Assembly (NCBI GenBank): GCA_000697055.1
Contig: JNDT01002340.1
Coordinates: forward strand, 1 to 64,000
Length of the DNA: 64,000 nucleotides
Direction: 5' to 3'
Source of the DNA: Saksenaea vasiformis B4078
Lineage: Eukaryota; Mucoromycota; Mucoromycetes; Mucorales; Saksenaeaceae
Shown here: one piece after another, positions 1 through 11,847 of the stretch
Numbering within the stretch: position 1 is the first letter of the stretch
Layout: every line of letters begins with the position of its first letter
Notes under the pieces: model-generated
What the model saw: the letters and a program-made list of their open reading frames with translations, nothing else
Told to the model about the DNA's origin: nothing
The model's database searches: none
Translations under genes and position numbers: made by a program

Positions 1-360
1 AAAGTCAAAGGTAAAGAGTTTTATATAAAAACAAGTGTTACAGACAGAAGTCGGTATAATAAGAAGTTGGTACAATAAAAAAGTCGGTACAATAAGAAGT
101 TGATATTATAAAAAATCGGTACAGTACAAAGTCGGCACAGTACAAAGTCAGTATAGTACAAAGTCGGTACAGTACAAAGTCAGTACAATATAAAGTCAGT
201 ACGGTTTATATACTCAAACTGAATACTGACGGTTTTTTAAAATCAGTACAAAATCTGTACTGACTACTGACAGTTCAGTACAACCTGTTATACCGACCTA
301 CAACGGTTCAGTACAGTTCAGTACAGTTGTCAGTACAGTCAGTTCAGTATTAGGAGCCCT
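1..360. repeat. Short interspersed tandem repeats (AGTCGGTAC/CAGTAC type)
   Basis: About twenty imperfect copies of a 10-20-bp unit built on GTCGGTACAGTACAAA and CAGTAC fill this stretch, first in one phase (to about 210) and then as CAGTACTGAC-like units to about 345. The block stops at GGAGCCCTAATT, close to the GAACCCTAATT that closes the segment near 3355. Arrays of short repeats ending in a conserved dozen bases are typical of the subterminal region of hAT-type DNA transposons, so this may be the right end of an element whose body lies left of the window. The repeats are seen; the transposon assignment is inference. Confidence 0.55.
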
Positions 361-1628
361 AATTTTTATATACTTTACAATTGTAATATAGCTCAAAAAT
401 ATAGACTTAGTAAATCTTTTGAAACTAAATTATTTTTATTAAATGTTAATGTCTGCTTTTTTATATTACATTCAGTTCTCTAAAATATATTCTAATAATA
501 ATCTATTTTTTATGTAATTCTATTATATGTGATGTATCCAAATTCAAGTATGGGCGACGTAAAGTAAGCGAGACTCAAAAAAGGATTGTTTTTATTAAAA
601 TGATCATTGTACTGTTTAAATAATTTATGGTACTTGCGGGTAGCAGCGGGACAGAGGAGTTTAGAGATATTTTTAGATGATTCTTTACTAGATTGGGATC
701 ATTATGTTTATCCTGGTTAATTGTATATTCTGTGTCTGCTGGTATCTCAGCAACAGATAGATAGGAATAAGACATGTCTAGAACCGCGTTCTAATAAAGT
801 AATTACCTTCAGTACCTTTTTGTCTTACTCAAGCATAGTGTTCTAATTACTGTGTAGTAATGTAACTATGTCAGATACGACAAGACTGAATCATATAAAT
901 AGGCAGACAATCTAACTGAAATAAAGACATCCAACAGTCTCAAAGGATTCTATCTGTCTACTGTCCCAATTAACTTACCCATACAACAGATCTGTAACTG
1001 TACATGGATATTTATTTCTATGTATACTATGGCATGTCACATATACTACAACAATTAATTGAATGTAAAATTCATCAAAAATTTGTAATCTGTCAATCTG
1101 ATCTAATCTGTATCTATTTTAGTCAGATACAGATTGTTATTTTAGATCCAATTGTTAAACAGATCAAAAACATACAATCTGATTCAATCTATTATGTATA
1201 ATAATTGTAGTTAATTTTTAGTACAGTGTGTCATGGTACTGTCGATAGAACAGTCAATAATATTGTAATTAAAGTAAAGTACAAGTTCTTACAGTATAAA
1301 GTTTTATTTTATTTGAGTTGTAACATAAGGTGCATGTTGCAATGCGTATGAATGTCAATGGAGCTAATGTTAGAAATGATCTTTAAAAGAAAAAAATGGA
1401 AATACATGTAGCGAGGAAATGCTAAGCTAATGTACATGGAGTACTGATTACCATTATGAAGCTACTGTATACAACGAGGCTCAACTCATTCCTGCATTGT
1501 GGCAATAAGCATAAGTAAATAAAAAATCAGTTGTCAAAATGGCGAATAAGGAAAATAAATTTGAATGTCGAAGCTGAATGTGGTTCTACCATGGTAATTC
1601 GTTTGAATCAAATGGCAATACAGTGAAA
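361..1628. other. AT-rich spacer without a recognisable gene
   Basis: No frame here has a start codon followed by a recognisable protein. The sequence is strongly AT-rich. Around 1080-1190 there are several ATCTGATC/CAGATACAG-like words that recall the ATCCGATC words near 3231-3340, suggesting old transposon-derived material. Nothing else is supported. Confidence 0.4.
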
Positions 1629-1876
1629 TGCGGCAAATGCGGTGGTGATTGTCTTCAAAAATCTACAAGTTTCATTGCTTACCTCAAGGTCATGCGGTAT
1701 AGAGATTGCGGCATGCCGTCGTAGTCAAATACCTGCAAGAAAAAAAGAACTGCGGCGAAGAAAAAGACTGCCGCAATTAACGAGTGTTAAAGGAAGAAAA
1801 AAGACCGAAAAAGAATTTTCCGCAGTTAAAGAGTGTAAAAGGAAAAAAGATAGAAAAAGAATCTGCCGCAGTTAAA
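1629..1876. repeat. TGCGG/CCGCA motif cluster with a tandem ~46-49-bp repeat
   Basis: Five TGCGG words (1629, 1638, 1693, 1707, 1751) are followed by three CCGCA words (771, 820 and 866 of this kilobase) carried in a tandem repeat of about 49 then 46 bp built on CCGCAGTTAAAGAGTGTAAA. Two more CCGCA words lie at 3019 and 3076, on the other side of the hAT transposase remnant. Multiple short subterminal motifs on both sides of a transposase are a known property of hAT elements, so these may be transposase-binding repeats; that role is inferred. Confidence 0.45.
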
Positions 1877-2127
1877 GAAAAAGAGTATATAAGACCTATG
1901 ATGTAGAAGATTTAGCGATATAATTCGTATTCCTGTTATCTTACCTTTACTCCTGCTCTGTTACCATGTATTCATCTGATTCTGATTATCCGTCAATCAA
2001 TATATCCATGGTCGCGTTCGACTGGCTTTTTGATCATATTGATGACTACAAAAAGAATAATTTCGAGCTAAACATGAATAGCTAATATAAGCATTAAACT
2101 TACCGTTTTCTTTTTATAAAAAAGGCC

Positions 2128-2644
2128 TTTCTGAAGATTACTCTCACTGCTGATCGTACGCATGAGAAACTGAAAAAGTATTACAGTCGCGCAGTGGCAC
2201 CCATCTACTCCATTGCAACTGCATTAGATCTACGCGCAAAGTACGACTGGTGGGAAGAAGTTGAAGGACCAGCTGAGTGGAAAGAATATGCGAAAGAAGC
2301 TGTTGAAGAGGCGAGGAATAAAGAATTTCGGCCAACGTCAAACCCAATGCCATCAATAGATCCGACTGGAAAAGTACAATTGTTTCGATCGCGGCCAGCA
2401 AGAGATCAACTGCAAGACTATATTTCGGAACCAAGAGCTGAAGAAGGTACAAAAGTCCATGAATACTGGAAAGGCGCGGCGGTCATAGAGCCATCTTTCT
2501 AAAATGGCGGCTAAATACCTTGCTGTTCCTGCCAGCTCAGTCCCATGCGAGCGTTGTTTTTCTCATGCGGAGTTCTTCATGCCACCAGAGCGCAATCGTT
2601 TGTTACCAGAGTCGTTAAAACAGTCTGTTTTGTTTGATTCATAG
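2128..2644 (+). pseudogene. Decayed hAT-family transposase, C-terminal part
   Basis: The plus strand encodes the end of a hAT-type transposase. It opens with a conserved stretch (KYYSRAVAPIYSIATALDLR, Tyr/Trp-rich), passes through the acidic segment with DWWEE, and after a frame change near 2503 gives AAKYLAVPASSVPCERCFS and PERNRLLPESL, the hallmark of the hAT C-terminal dimerisation domain. The full protein should exceed 500 residues; only about 170 are here. The N-terminal half and the catalytic DDE-type core are absent, there is no usable start, and the frame breaks before the dimerisation domain, so this is a dead fragment. Nearby TGCGG motifs and an end-like sequence near 3355 fit an old element. 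Confidence 0.85.
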
Positions 2645-3230
2645 CAAACAGTATTGCACAGCCCAAAGAAATAAAATATATATTTTTTTCAATGGTCTCA
2701 AATGATTACGTGGCTCATCCTTTTGATTGCGCCTACACTTTTCGCACTTCTTTCTTTTTGTACTTTCTTCTTTCACACCTTGCTTTGAAGCGTCGAATAT
2801 TTAAAGTCGGCATAAAAATGGATACAGCGGACAAAGAACTCATGTCAAAATAACGAGATGTACAATGTTAGCCGATGTCAACAGCAATGCAGCATAAACA
2901 ATCCGAATCGCCTTGTAGATTATACTTAAAAATTTAACAATTAATAAAAAGTGCTATTGCTGTTTCGCAATTGCAGTTTCGTATGTTTGATTACTTTTGC
3001 TCTTTCTCTTTTTTTTAACCGCAATGCCGTTATAGCTTAAAATCACCGCGATTACTCGCATGTCCTTCTATGATGCCGCAATCTTTACAGTTTCTCAATA
3101 ATTTCGCGTTTATTTTTATTATTATAGCATATGTATCCGCTGAATACAATAACTTATTAATGTACCTTCTTGCACTGTTACTTTTAGTATAGGTCTTAAT
3201 GGTTTTATGTTATGATGAATACAATTGGTT

Positions 3231-3355
3231 GATCTGTATCCGATCCGCCAATCCGTCAGATACAAATGGATCAGATACGGATCATCCGTCTATAGGCGGA
3301 TCGGATTCGGATTGAGGGACAATCCGATCTGATCCGATCCGTGAAGAACCCTAAT
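3231..3355. repeat. Possible transposon end: ATCCGATC repeats closing in GAACCCTAATT
   Basis: This stretch is packed with ATCCGATCC, CGGATCGGAT and CAGATACGGATC words in both orientations and ends in GTGAAGAACCCTAATT. Read inward from the right it begins AATTAGGGTTCTTCACGGAT, the layout of many hAT termini (a short terminal sequence followed by clustered subterminal repeats). It lies about 700 bp downstream of the transposase remnant and may be the right end of that element. The matching left end and a target-site duplication were not identified. Confidence 0.45.
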
Positions 3356-3723
3356 TGAATGCCATTACTTAAATAATGGTTTGTCAACATCTCTAATTTT
3401 ATCTCAAGTATATAAAAAAGATTCATCTTAATTTAAGCAAACAATAAATTACTACAAAGAATGAAATTACAAACTAATGTAACATTCTACAGACAAAACG
3501 AATGACATTTAACTTGAAAGAAATATTTATGCTACAACAAAAAAAAATACAACATTACAGTAACTTATTCATAAATCTAATGGCAAATGCAGTGTTACCT
3601 CTTAGTTTGTCAAAGGTGGCAGGCCATCAGGTGACTCCAAGAATTCAAGAACTGAATGTCAAAAAAAGGAAGATGACAACTCTGTCTTGTTCTCTTGTCT
3701 TTCCACCGCTTTTGCTCTCATCT

Positions 3724-3825
3724 CTCAACATTGCGACATTCTTGTCCTGATCTTTACAACCTGACGCTTTTACACTCAACATTGCAACACTCTTGTTCTG
3801 ATCTTTACAACTCGACGCTTTTTGA
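3724..3825. repeat. Two-copy tandem duplication, 51-bp unit
   Basis: The unit CTCAACATTGCGACATTCTT... (3724-3774) is repeated immediately (3775-3825) with a handful of substitutions. A minus-strand reading frame passes through both copies and gives a duplicated Lys-Ala-Ser-x-Cys-Lys-Asp-Gln motif, but that frame is short and matches nothing I recognise, so I record only the repeat. Confidence 0.75.
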
Positions 3826-4476
3826 CTGCTCCTCAATAGAATAACCTCTCCATGTCCGACTTAGCTAGAATAGATAGAAAACATATAAATACACTGAATG
3901 AATCGAATAAGCACCAGAGACTTAAGCACAACAATCTTGTTCTTGACAAAAGATATCTACGTAACTCGTCTTCTTTTTGTCTCCCGCTTGCTCTCAGTCT
4001 TTGACATGCGACTTAAAACACTTGTGTCTGGTGCTCACTATTCAACCGACTTATCAACTGACTTATTTCAGACATATCTCTTTGCAGACGATTTATATTT
4101 TCAGACACCGATTCTTCACGATACATCACCAACTCAACAGCGGTCAAATGTAGTCAAATGCTTATGCAACTAAGAAGAATTCGGCCAGATGCTTATATAA
4201 CCAAGCAGAATGACTGAACTATGTTACGGTACTATGCTGTTACGGTGTGGTTTTCAGTTGCTGTATATGAACAGTATTGTTCCGCGTATTGTCATAGCGT
4301 AAGCTAGGTGACGGTAATTGTTGGTAAAGATATCAGTTGAGTAATGCTCATTGATAGAAAAGTTCGGAATTGAGTAAGCACCAGGAATAGATTTAAGTCA
4401 AACACCAAGACTTAGTTAAGCGGTAAAACTTGAAAGAAAAAGAAGGGAAGGTTGGATAGAGTAGCTGTTGTTAGTA
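3826..4476. other. Spacer without a supported gene
   Basis: A 91-codon frame with an ATG at 3898 exists on the plus strand, but it resembles no family and its composition is like the surrounding non-coding DNA. No promoter or RNA gene was seen. Confidence 0.3.
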
Positions 4477-4945
4477 TTGACAATATCCAAAGAGATCCGG
4501 ATAAAATACAATATGATTGTTAGTAAGATCGTTGATATGGTTACCTTGAATCGGCAAAGAGTTTCGTCAAAGATAAAAAGAGAAATAAAAAGAGGACAGC
4601 GGAATTGTCGTCGCTTGTCAGACAGAGAATAAAATAAAAAGAAAAGAAAAGAAAAGAAAAGAAAAGAAAAGGAATCAATGGATTCGGGTTAACGGTGGTT
4701 TCTTGACAATATCCAAAGAGATCCGGATAAAATACAATATGATTGTTAGTAAGATCGTTGATATGGTTACCTTGAATCGGCAAAGAGTTTCGTCAAAGAG
4801 TTTCGTCAAAGATAAAAAGAGAAATAAAAAGAGGACAGCGGAATTGTCGTCGCTTGTCAGACAGAGAATAAAATAAAAAGAAAAGAAAAGAAAAGAAAAG
4901 AAAAGAAAAGGAATCAATGGATTCGGGTTAACGGTGGTTTCTTGA
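4477..4945. repeat. Recent tandem duplication (226-bp and 239-bp copies) with embedded (AAAAG)n
   Basis: The segment starting TTGACAATATCCAAAGAGAT at 4477 is repeated from 4703. I could find no substitutions between the copies by eye. The second copy carries one extra 13-bp unit (GTTTCGTCAAAGA) next to position 4800. Each copy contains an AAAAG microsatellite (about 4637-4670 and 4876-4910) and a copy of GGATTCGGGTTAACGGTGGT. Near identity implies a recent event. The unit contains no credible gene; long minus-strand frames through it are the microsatellite read as Phe/Leu/Ser. Confidence 0.9.
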
Positions 4946-7900
4946 GAATAACCAACGGAGGCGAGCAATAAAAGGCGGTTTGAGAAATAAAAGAAAAACC
5001 TTTGGAAAAGACCTTTTGAGATGGCTTGAGATAACCAAGAGAAGAATATGCTTTTGTAACCTAATGTTTTATTCATTGAATTGAAGGGGTATCTATACAA
5101 AATAAATTGATAGAAAATAATTTCGCTAAGTGGATGAACATCTAGCCTATCATGGCTCTAATGGATAATGACGGCAGATAATTGGTTCAATCGTATGCGC
5201 TTTGGATCATATTCACTTTGGATTGTATGGGGTTTCGATTGTGCGTGATTTTGATCGGATGTGCCTTTGGAATAAAGTTTGGGCGTCTGTTGGGGGTAAT
5301 ACCAGAGGTCATGTGCCATTGTCAGAGTGGATGTCGGTTTGTATGGGATTTCGAGAACCTAATGGTAGCAGCTAGAGGATCCCACTAAAAGAAAGGAAAA
5401 TAAAATAAAGTCGATGTCGTTGAGAAAAATAGAAATAGCAGGCGAGATTGCCTGAGAGTGGAAAATAGCGCTCTACACCGTTTATTTTAGATCCTTAATA
5501 TCTGTAGTTAGATGACTGAGTGCATTCAGGTATTAATCTATAGATGAAGTGCCGATGGTGTATGATTATCCGAGGGAGGACGTAATATGATCATTCAGAT
5601 GAAAATACAGTACATTACAGTATGTCAAATACGACAGTATGCATCTTGGATCGCGTGGGGTTTGATCGGATGTAGTTTAGTCGGACATGCGTTCAATAAG
5701 ATTTGAGGATCCATTTGAGAGAGATACCAGAGATCATGTGCCAATGCGACATCTTTATTGATCTACCAAAAAAAAAAGTATCTGGCATGATTGTCTTGGA
5801 GCGAAAATGGCGCTTCACAACGTCTGAGTAGGGGCAAAATCTATTGACGGTATTTATTTTATTAGAGCGCGGTGCTAAACACGCCTGAACGCTGCCTATC
5901 TGTTACTGAAGCACAAGCAGATACATAATACATAATCAACCAGGAGTAAAGGGTCATCCAAATATATCTCCAAAGCCCTCTATCCCGCTATCACCCGCAA
6001 GCACCGCGGGTTATTTAAACAGTACGAAGATCGCTTTAACAAAATAAGCCTTTTTCGAGTCTTGCTTTTTCAGCGTCTCCACTAATTTGAATTTGGATGC
6101 AACAAACCGCCATGTTTTGTGTAGACATTGTAGATGCTTGTAGGTACCTCATTCCCCCTGGCGGCTGATAACGTTCACTGGCATGACTTGCGTGAGGTTG
6201 ATGAGAGGGATCGCGATACCGCGCGAATCGATGAGATTGTTTTTTTAATACTTTGGGGTTAACTGTGCTTATTACATCTATGGTACAAGTTGTCAGCGTC
6301 GCCTCTAATAAAATTTCTGACCTAGATGTGTCCCGCGCTAATTGTCATCCATTTTTAGGTTCTCTTTTAAAGTTGAGCACAGTGACTTGTTCTGTCTCCA
6401 AATTCTTGACGTATCTCCATTGTGAAATTTTTATTTTATATTTCTTCTCTCCTGAGCTTCTTGCATTTTATTACTTTGTGTCCGCATTTCCTCTTCTTCC
6501 CTGCCGTGTCTGACCGGAGTTTCATGTAGGTCTCTGTGTCACCTGGCCCGTGTACCCTCTCGCCTCCCTTCCTTGTCCTTCTTTTTTTACAGTGCGTTCG
6601 CGGTTCTCTGACATTACTTACAATCGAACAATAGGTTGGATACATTATGGATAGAGCAGCCGACCTATATCCGCTCAAATAAACAAAATAGCTTGACTTG
6701 GCGAAACCTATATATAGTCCTTCTGACACACGATGTGAAGCCTTTCTTGGTCATGCGAAGAACTATACACAAACAAAATGTTAGCTTTTGAGCTTTAAAT
6801 AATTATTTTATATAACTGTAATGGCCTACATGAATACCAAGTATGCAACATTTGCAGGTCTTAGGGTACTTGATCTTGACTGCAGACTTGATTGCTCCCT
6901 ACATGTCCGACAGCAATGGACTGTTGAGCCTTATGTTGGACTTGGGATCCTTTGCCTAACGTGAGCTCCATCTACTTGCTCTGGTGTATAGGAAGTTAAT
7001 ACAATTAAGTTGAGCCACATCGCCGCATACAAACTTTTCTTGATACCATGAGCGGGGGACGAAGTAAAACGAACATTATCGTGGACACATGTGAGAAGAC
7101 AGCAAAGCAACCTGAAATGTGCTATGTGCAACTCGCAGAAAGCAAGAAAAAAGCTCATCTAGTGTGAAAAACGTATGTAAAATTTGGCGAAGATCGCAAA
7201 CGAAGCGACCTAGAGGAACCCAACGGAATATTCGTGACACATGCATTTCGTCATCAAATCCAAGGACCGAGTTAATCTCTCGGATGCAATAGAAAGAGTG
7301 CTATGACAAAGATAGACAACAGGGCTTATTTAGCTGTTTTGGTAGTCGCTTGTCTCTAAAAAACGCTTATAATGAAAGAATTCTGTGCAGTAACCGAGAG
7401 ACTACATAAAACCGAGTCAATAACTGAGGTCGCGATCCTAATGTTTATCTAGCTCTTTACGAGTGCTTCATCAACCTTAACTCCTTTAGTGAATTGGTAA
7501 TGCTTTTGATAACTATTGCGAAGTTGTTTTCGTTGGCAATGGAGCCTCGATTTTGCGCGTTTTTGCGCTTTGGTCATGTGTAATACATCGGCCATAGATA
7601 GACTGAACAATTGACAATTTGTTTGTTAAACGTATCCTATTTACTGTAACGTTCTTGTCGGCCAAGCGAGCAACTACAGACCGTGGGGCAATGTGCCAAC
7701 TATAACGGTGACACTGTGAAGAAGACACAGTACTCACTGTTGTACCCGAATACAAGAGAGCGCAACACCTGCGTTTCTGTAATGTGATAGGTATGTGATA
7801 TGAATAAGTGCGTTCAAAAGAATATTCATCAATACTGAGGAGATATCTTGAAATCCTGGCCACTACCAAGCTTTTTGCCCGTTGAAGGCCCCTATAGAAG

Positions 7901-9906
7901 TCTCGAAGAGCAGGAAAGGAAGTATTTCGATATTGATTTACGGATTTAACCTGGCAACGCAGGTCAATGATGGTACAGTACCTAAAGTGGTGCAATATCT
8001 GGCGTTGTATCGCAGAAAATGGATAACGTTAAGTGTGTGACTACATGTACCTATCGAAATCACAGACAAAAATTACCATCACAACCAGGACGGTTCGAGG
8101 CAGAGATCTTGGAGGTTAAATGACAGATAAAACCGGCCTGCGTGATTCTAGTTGGGCGTTTCATCTAAAGTACATAATGATGACCGTAAAGGAAAAAAAA
8201 ATAAAGGATCACGAGGCCCTTTAGATATCCATCGCACCTTGTTATTTAATACAAATGCTGTGGTTGGACACTGGAAGCTCGGAAAGAACAGTGAACGAAC
8301 AATACACCAGCATAAGATGCTTTAAGTTGATGCATAAAGATGTGCTTCCCACTACATCCAATGTAAAACGTATTAGAAGCAATGCAGCATTGTAGGATGG
8401 ATCCTTGTTGTTTCCTCCGTTACTCTTGGTACAGGTCATTAGTAATCAGTAACAGTCCTGAGGCATGGACGCCACAACAACTCTTGCCCCACGACGGCCC
8501 AAGGGATTTTCTTCAAAAGAAAAAAAGGGTAGAGACACTTGGTCACTACCATGCCCTTGCTGCATACGACAATGTCCAGGAGACCCAAGCATCCATTGGA
8601 AGATTTAGCGGAGTAACCCTGTTTCGCTGCTTAGGAACTGTCACATATGACAAAGGTACACAGACACGAGAGATATCCAAGCTCCCATCTCGCGGAATAA
8701 TCGCTCTTCTAGTCTATGCCGACTATAAGAACGAATTAACAAAGTCGCTAATCAGTAATTAGGTATGTTTTAAGTTTGTGTTTGATCTCACGCGTATAGA
8801 CTTTGGATGATCCTGAATTGTCTTCCTGTAACCTTTGCAGATCGGCACAATGGTGTGTTGAAATCATATAATATGTATCCGTGTCTGAGAGCAAGGAAGT
8901 AGAGTCCAAACAATAGTCAGGCACGGATTGAAATACAACAGAATGGTGAGAACTTGGGCCGTCAATGCGGTTGCTTCCAGACGGTTGACCACTTTTACAA
9001 TCTAGAGACGTAGGAAAGCAAAACAATGGCCACGATTTCACTGGGCACTTGAAAATATTGCCAGATCTTTCTCATACTATAATGTACATCTGTACCTCGA
9101 ATGAGATGTATATTTGACTGCTTTGCGCCTGCCAACATGTTAATAATCTTGTCAGAGTCATCTTAAAACGTCTAGTCTTAATCTTTGTCAGTATACTCTG
9201 TGCACGCACGCTTAGAAATCGCTTCTCTCACGCGATTCGCGCAATGACCGTTATGAGAAAACTAAGGATTTGAAGAGCATAAACTTCCATATCGATCGTA
9301 TAGTCCATGGACCCGGGACAACCACGTTGATCTTTAATATGGCCCGCCCATCTTAAAGAGTTCGATTGCTCATTGCAAAGAGCAAAAACGTAAAAAGTGC
9401 GGAGATGAAGTAAAATCTCGGGCTTCGGTATATCAACTGTGCGGACAAGCGGTTAACTCAACATGCGATCCTTCATAGTGAGTTTCTCCCGTATGGCCCG
9501 TCTGACTTTCTCAGAGAGACAAGGTTTGTAAAACCTTCGTTATGGTCACATGGCCTAGGAAGTGATAGGAAGGTGTGTTATATATCATGCGCAACACAAA
9601 GGGTAGGCAAGTCTAGGTCATTGAACCGTTGTCCAGCAGACCCTGGGATCGACGGAGAGTATAGGTGATGCGTAGGAATGTAACAGATCATTCACTGTAG
9701 CACTGACAATTAGAGAAAAGTCGATTGAAAAAAAAAGTACTTTATTGACAGCAGGGAGCTACCGTAGTAACACTTGGATGCTTTGCTTTCAATTGTATCT
9801 TGGCAATGAAGAGCAAGAACGAGGAATGATGCAATTATTGCTTCAGATACTGCAAACGGTAAATTGGTTTTTTTTCTTTCATTATTATTATTATTGTTTC
9901 TTTTTT
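4946..9906. other. Gene-poor 5-kb region
   Basis: Neither strand has a frame with an ATG start and family-like content. The longest frames (minus 7513-7995, plus 8382-8762) begin at TTG or show no conserved motif. At 5047-5064 the 18-mer GCTTTTGTAACCTAATGT occurs; it recurs exactly at about 26778, so this region shares a dispersed repeat with the Crypton-like remnant. No rRNA or tRNA was recognised. The likely reading is old repeat-derived or regulatory sequence. Confidence 0.4.
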
Positions 9907-10382
9907 TTAATTGAGTCGTTTGAAAGGGGGCTTTTTCAACGGTTTAAATAAGCCAACTTGTGGCGGTGGTCGAGCAGGTTGATAATGTTCGAAGGATGGT
10001 ATATTATCACCCTGTTGCGATATTTGTTCTTCACGAATTTCAGATATTTCGCGATTGGCTGCACTCCATAGCAGAAAATCTGGACCATCATCCTGTGTCT
10101 ATGTGAAGGAAACGTTAGCATTGAATTCGAGATGTTTGTGTTTCCTACCTCTCGCTCAGATCTTGCTTCCTCGAGTTCCATCAGAGGGTCAATACAATCA
10201 TCTGAAGCTACCTTATGCTCCATCGTTTCTCGGGTAGTACCAGAACCTGAGAACTCATTGGGCCATGGCATATACTCCTGATCGTGTTGATAGCGTCTGG
10301 CTCGATTGATCGCAGCAGTGCAGCCAATCCAGCGTTTTGTTAAAAGATGGCCACGTACCATAAGCGTTCTTGGTGTCTGCAT
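9907..10382 (-). CDS. Small hypothetical protein, probable mitochondrial import signal
   Basis: Two exons on the minus strand: 10382-10149, then 10098 (or 10092) to 9907, with a GT..AG intron. Both acceptors keep the frame, giving a protein of 139 or 141 residues. The N-terminus (MQTPRTLMVRGHLLTKRWIG...) has several Arg/Lys and no acidic residue before about position 34, the pattern of a mitochondrial targeting peptide. The remainder is acidic then proline-rich and ends KPLKKPPFKRLN. I do not recognise the family. A TATA-like TATATAAA lies about 50 bp upstream of the ATG. The fit of frame, splice sites and promoter supports a real gene; function is unknown. Confidence 0.6.
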
Positions 10383-10430
10383 ACTGAATTATCTTGAAAA
10401 AGAAAATGCTGCATCCTCTTCACTCTGGGT

Positions 10431-10440
10431 TTTATATACA
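10431..10440 (-). promoter_or_regulatory. TATA-like box for the small mitochondrial-type gene
   Basis: On the minus strand the sequence reads TGTATATAAA, about 50 bp before the ATG at 10382. Its position and match to the TATA consensus make it the probable core promoter. Confidence 0.5.
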
Positions 10441-11001
10441 CCAGCTGAAAAGAAAAAAAAAAGAAAAAATAGAAATGCGAAACACAGGACCAATGACACA
10501 AACAATTTCGCATGAAGTCTCACTTTTTGGTGTGGGATATTTTGACGGCCAATGAGAAACAGACAATGCGTTGCTACCGGCTATCCAATACTAAGCCTTA
10601 GTCGGTAACCTTAAATACAAAACCTAATCCTTTTGTCAGCGTCATCGAACACGGTGTCGTCAATTTCATTTACTTCCGCAAACGTTGAGTATATTTACGA
10701 TAAGAGTTTTCTGGCACCTACTCACGAGGAAATTGTACTAATTGACCGACAGCTGACCGGTATCAAAATTTATGCACGATCCCTTTCCGCTTACTATGTT
10801 TGGCAGAAGATAATCGAGAGACAATAGACTGCCAAATGGTGCGAGTAGTGCCAGATGTCTGAATAGCGCGTAAACCGCTCTTTTTGTTCTGTCACCCGAA
10901 CAAAGTACAGAGAATCAGTTTTGAGTATGAAAATTAACAAGAGAAGGTTTTATATTTTTCGTTTTCGTTTTCTTTTTTTGTTAGTCAATTATTTTCCTCT
11001 T
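10441..11001. other. Spacer between two minus-strand genes
   Basis: Contains two CCAAT words (about 10550 and 10586) that could serve the gene at 9907-10382. A plus-strand open frame (10633-10827) has no ATG, only a TTG, and no recognisable motif, so it is not called. Confidence 0.35.
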
Positions 11002-11847
11002 TCATCGGAAGATATCCGTATTGCTATAGCTTGATCTATCTCTTAGTGCGTCATTATGCGTCTTGTATTCCATGATGGTATCCGAGGGCAAACCAAGCGT
11101 TTTCTTGATCGTATCCCTAAATAAGCCCCAAAAAATGAACACAAAACGAACATCACCTGTTTCTTTTTTCTTACCTGATCTTCAAATTTATCCTTCCATT
11201 AGCTGCCGTTCTATTCCATACTGAGATGATATCTTCCGAAGCACGAATGGAGAGTACCGCGCCACAAATTTCGTCATTGACATCGAACTGATCCCCAATG
11301 ATTGCCAGAACCTAAAAACACGCGATCAATATTGTCCACTTCCCGCTGCTGTATCCTCTTACCAAAGATTCCCAGTATCGACTTGCCAATCCTTTTTTCA
11401 ATCGAACAATCCATTTTCCTCCTTGCATGTTTGCTTCATCCTGTACAGTATCTCTCCATATAAGCATGGGACAATGAAGCGTATGTACTTGCCTCCCACA
11501 CAGGTCTAACACCTTGCTTGAAAAGATGATAATCGCTAATATATGGCAGATCATTTGGACGACGTAAATGACTAAATACAGCCCAGAATTCTTCAATCTG
11601 ACGAAATAGACTAAGCCGACACGTGGAAAAAGAAAGGGAGGGTCATGATTCTTACCGAGGTAAACGATGCGATTCGTTTCATACTGCCTTCATAATCTTT
11701 GATTTTTTCCTTTGGGGATCTGTGCATGAACCAAAATACCCAGGCGTAATGAAGTGGATGATGTGTTGTTAACTGTGTTTCTTCCACAGGATTACTCGAT
11801 TGATGTATGGAGAGCGATGCATGAGTGGTTGTGATGGAGCTCGTCAT
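11002..11847 (-). CDS. eIF4E-family cap-binding protein, class II (4EHP/eIF4E2-like)
   Basis: This is a cytoplasmic mRNA 5'-cap-binding protein; class II members usually repress translation of selected mRNAs rather than recruit eIF4G. Five minus-strand exons (11847-11656, 11597-11493, 11440-11363, 11311-11175, 11116-11002) encode 208 residues. The ATG at 11847 is the first in frame; a stop lies upstream. Visible signatures are HPLHYAWVFWF, IEEFWAVFSHLRRPNDLP, GGKWIVRLKKGLASRYWESL and TIMEYKTHND. The first cap-stacking position carries Tyr (Y52), as in 4EHP, instead of the Trp of canonical eIF4E; the second is W98. Intron 2 (11492-11441) has a GC donor, GAG|GCAAGT, fixed by the conserved WEDEAN junction. 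Family assignment is secure; the repressor role is inferred from class. Confidence 0.93.

Noticed and set aside
1..360. CRISPR-like array because of regularly recurring repeats
   Set aside because: Repeats are short, imperfect, without unique spacers of constant length, and the genome is eukaryotic.
7513..7995. 160-codon minus-strand frame as a gene
   Set aside because: It opens at TTG, has no ATG in a useful place, no promoter element and no recognisable motif.
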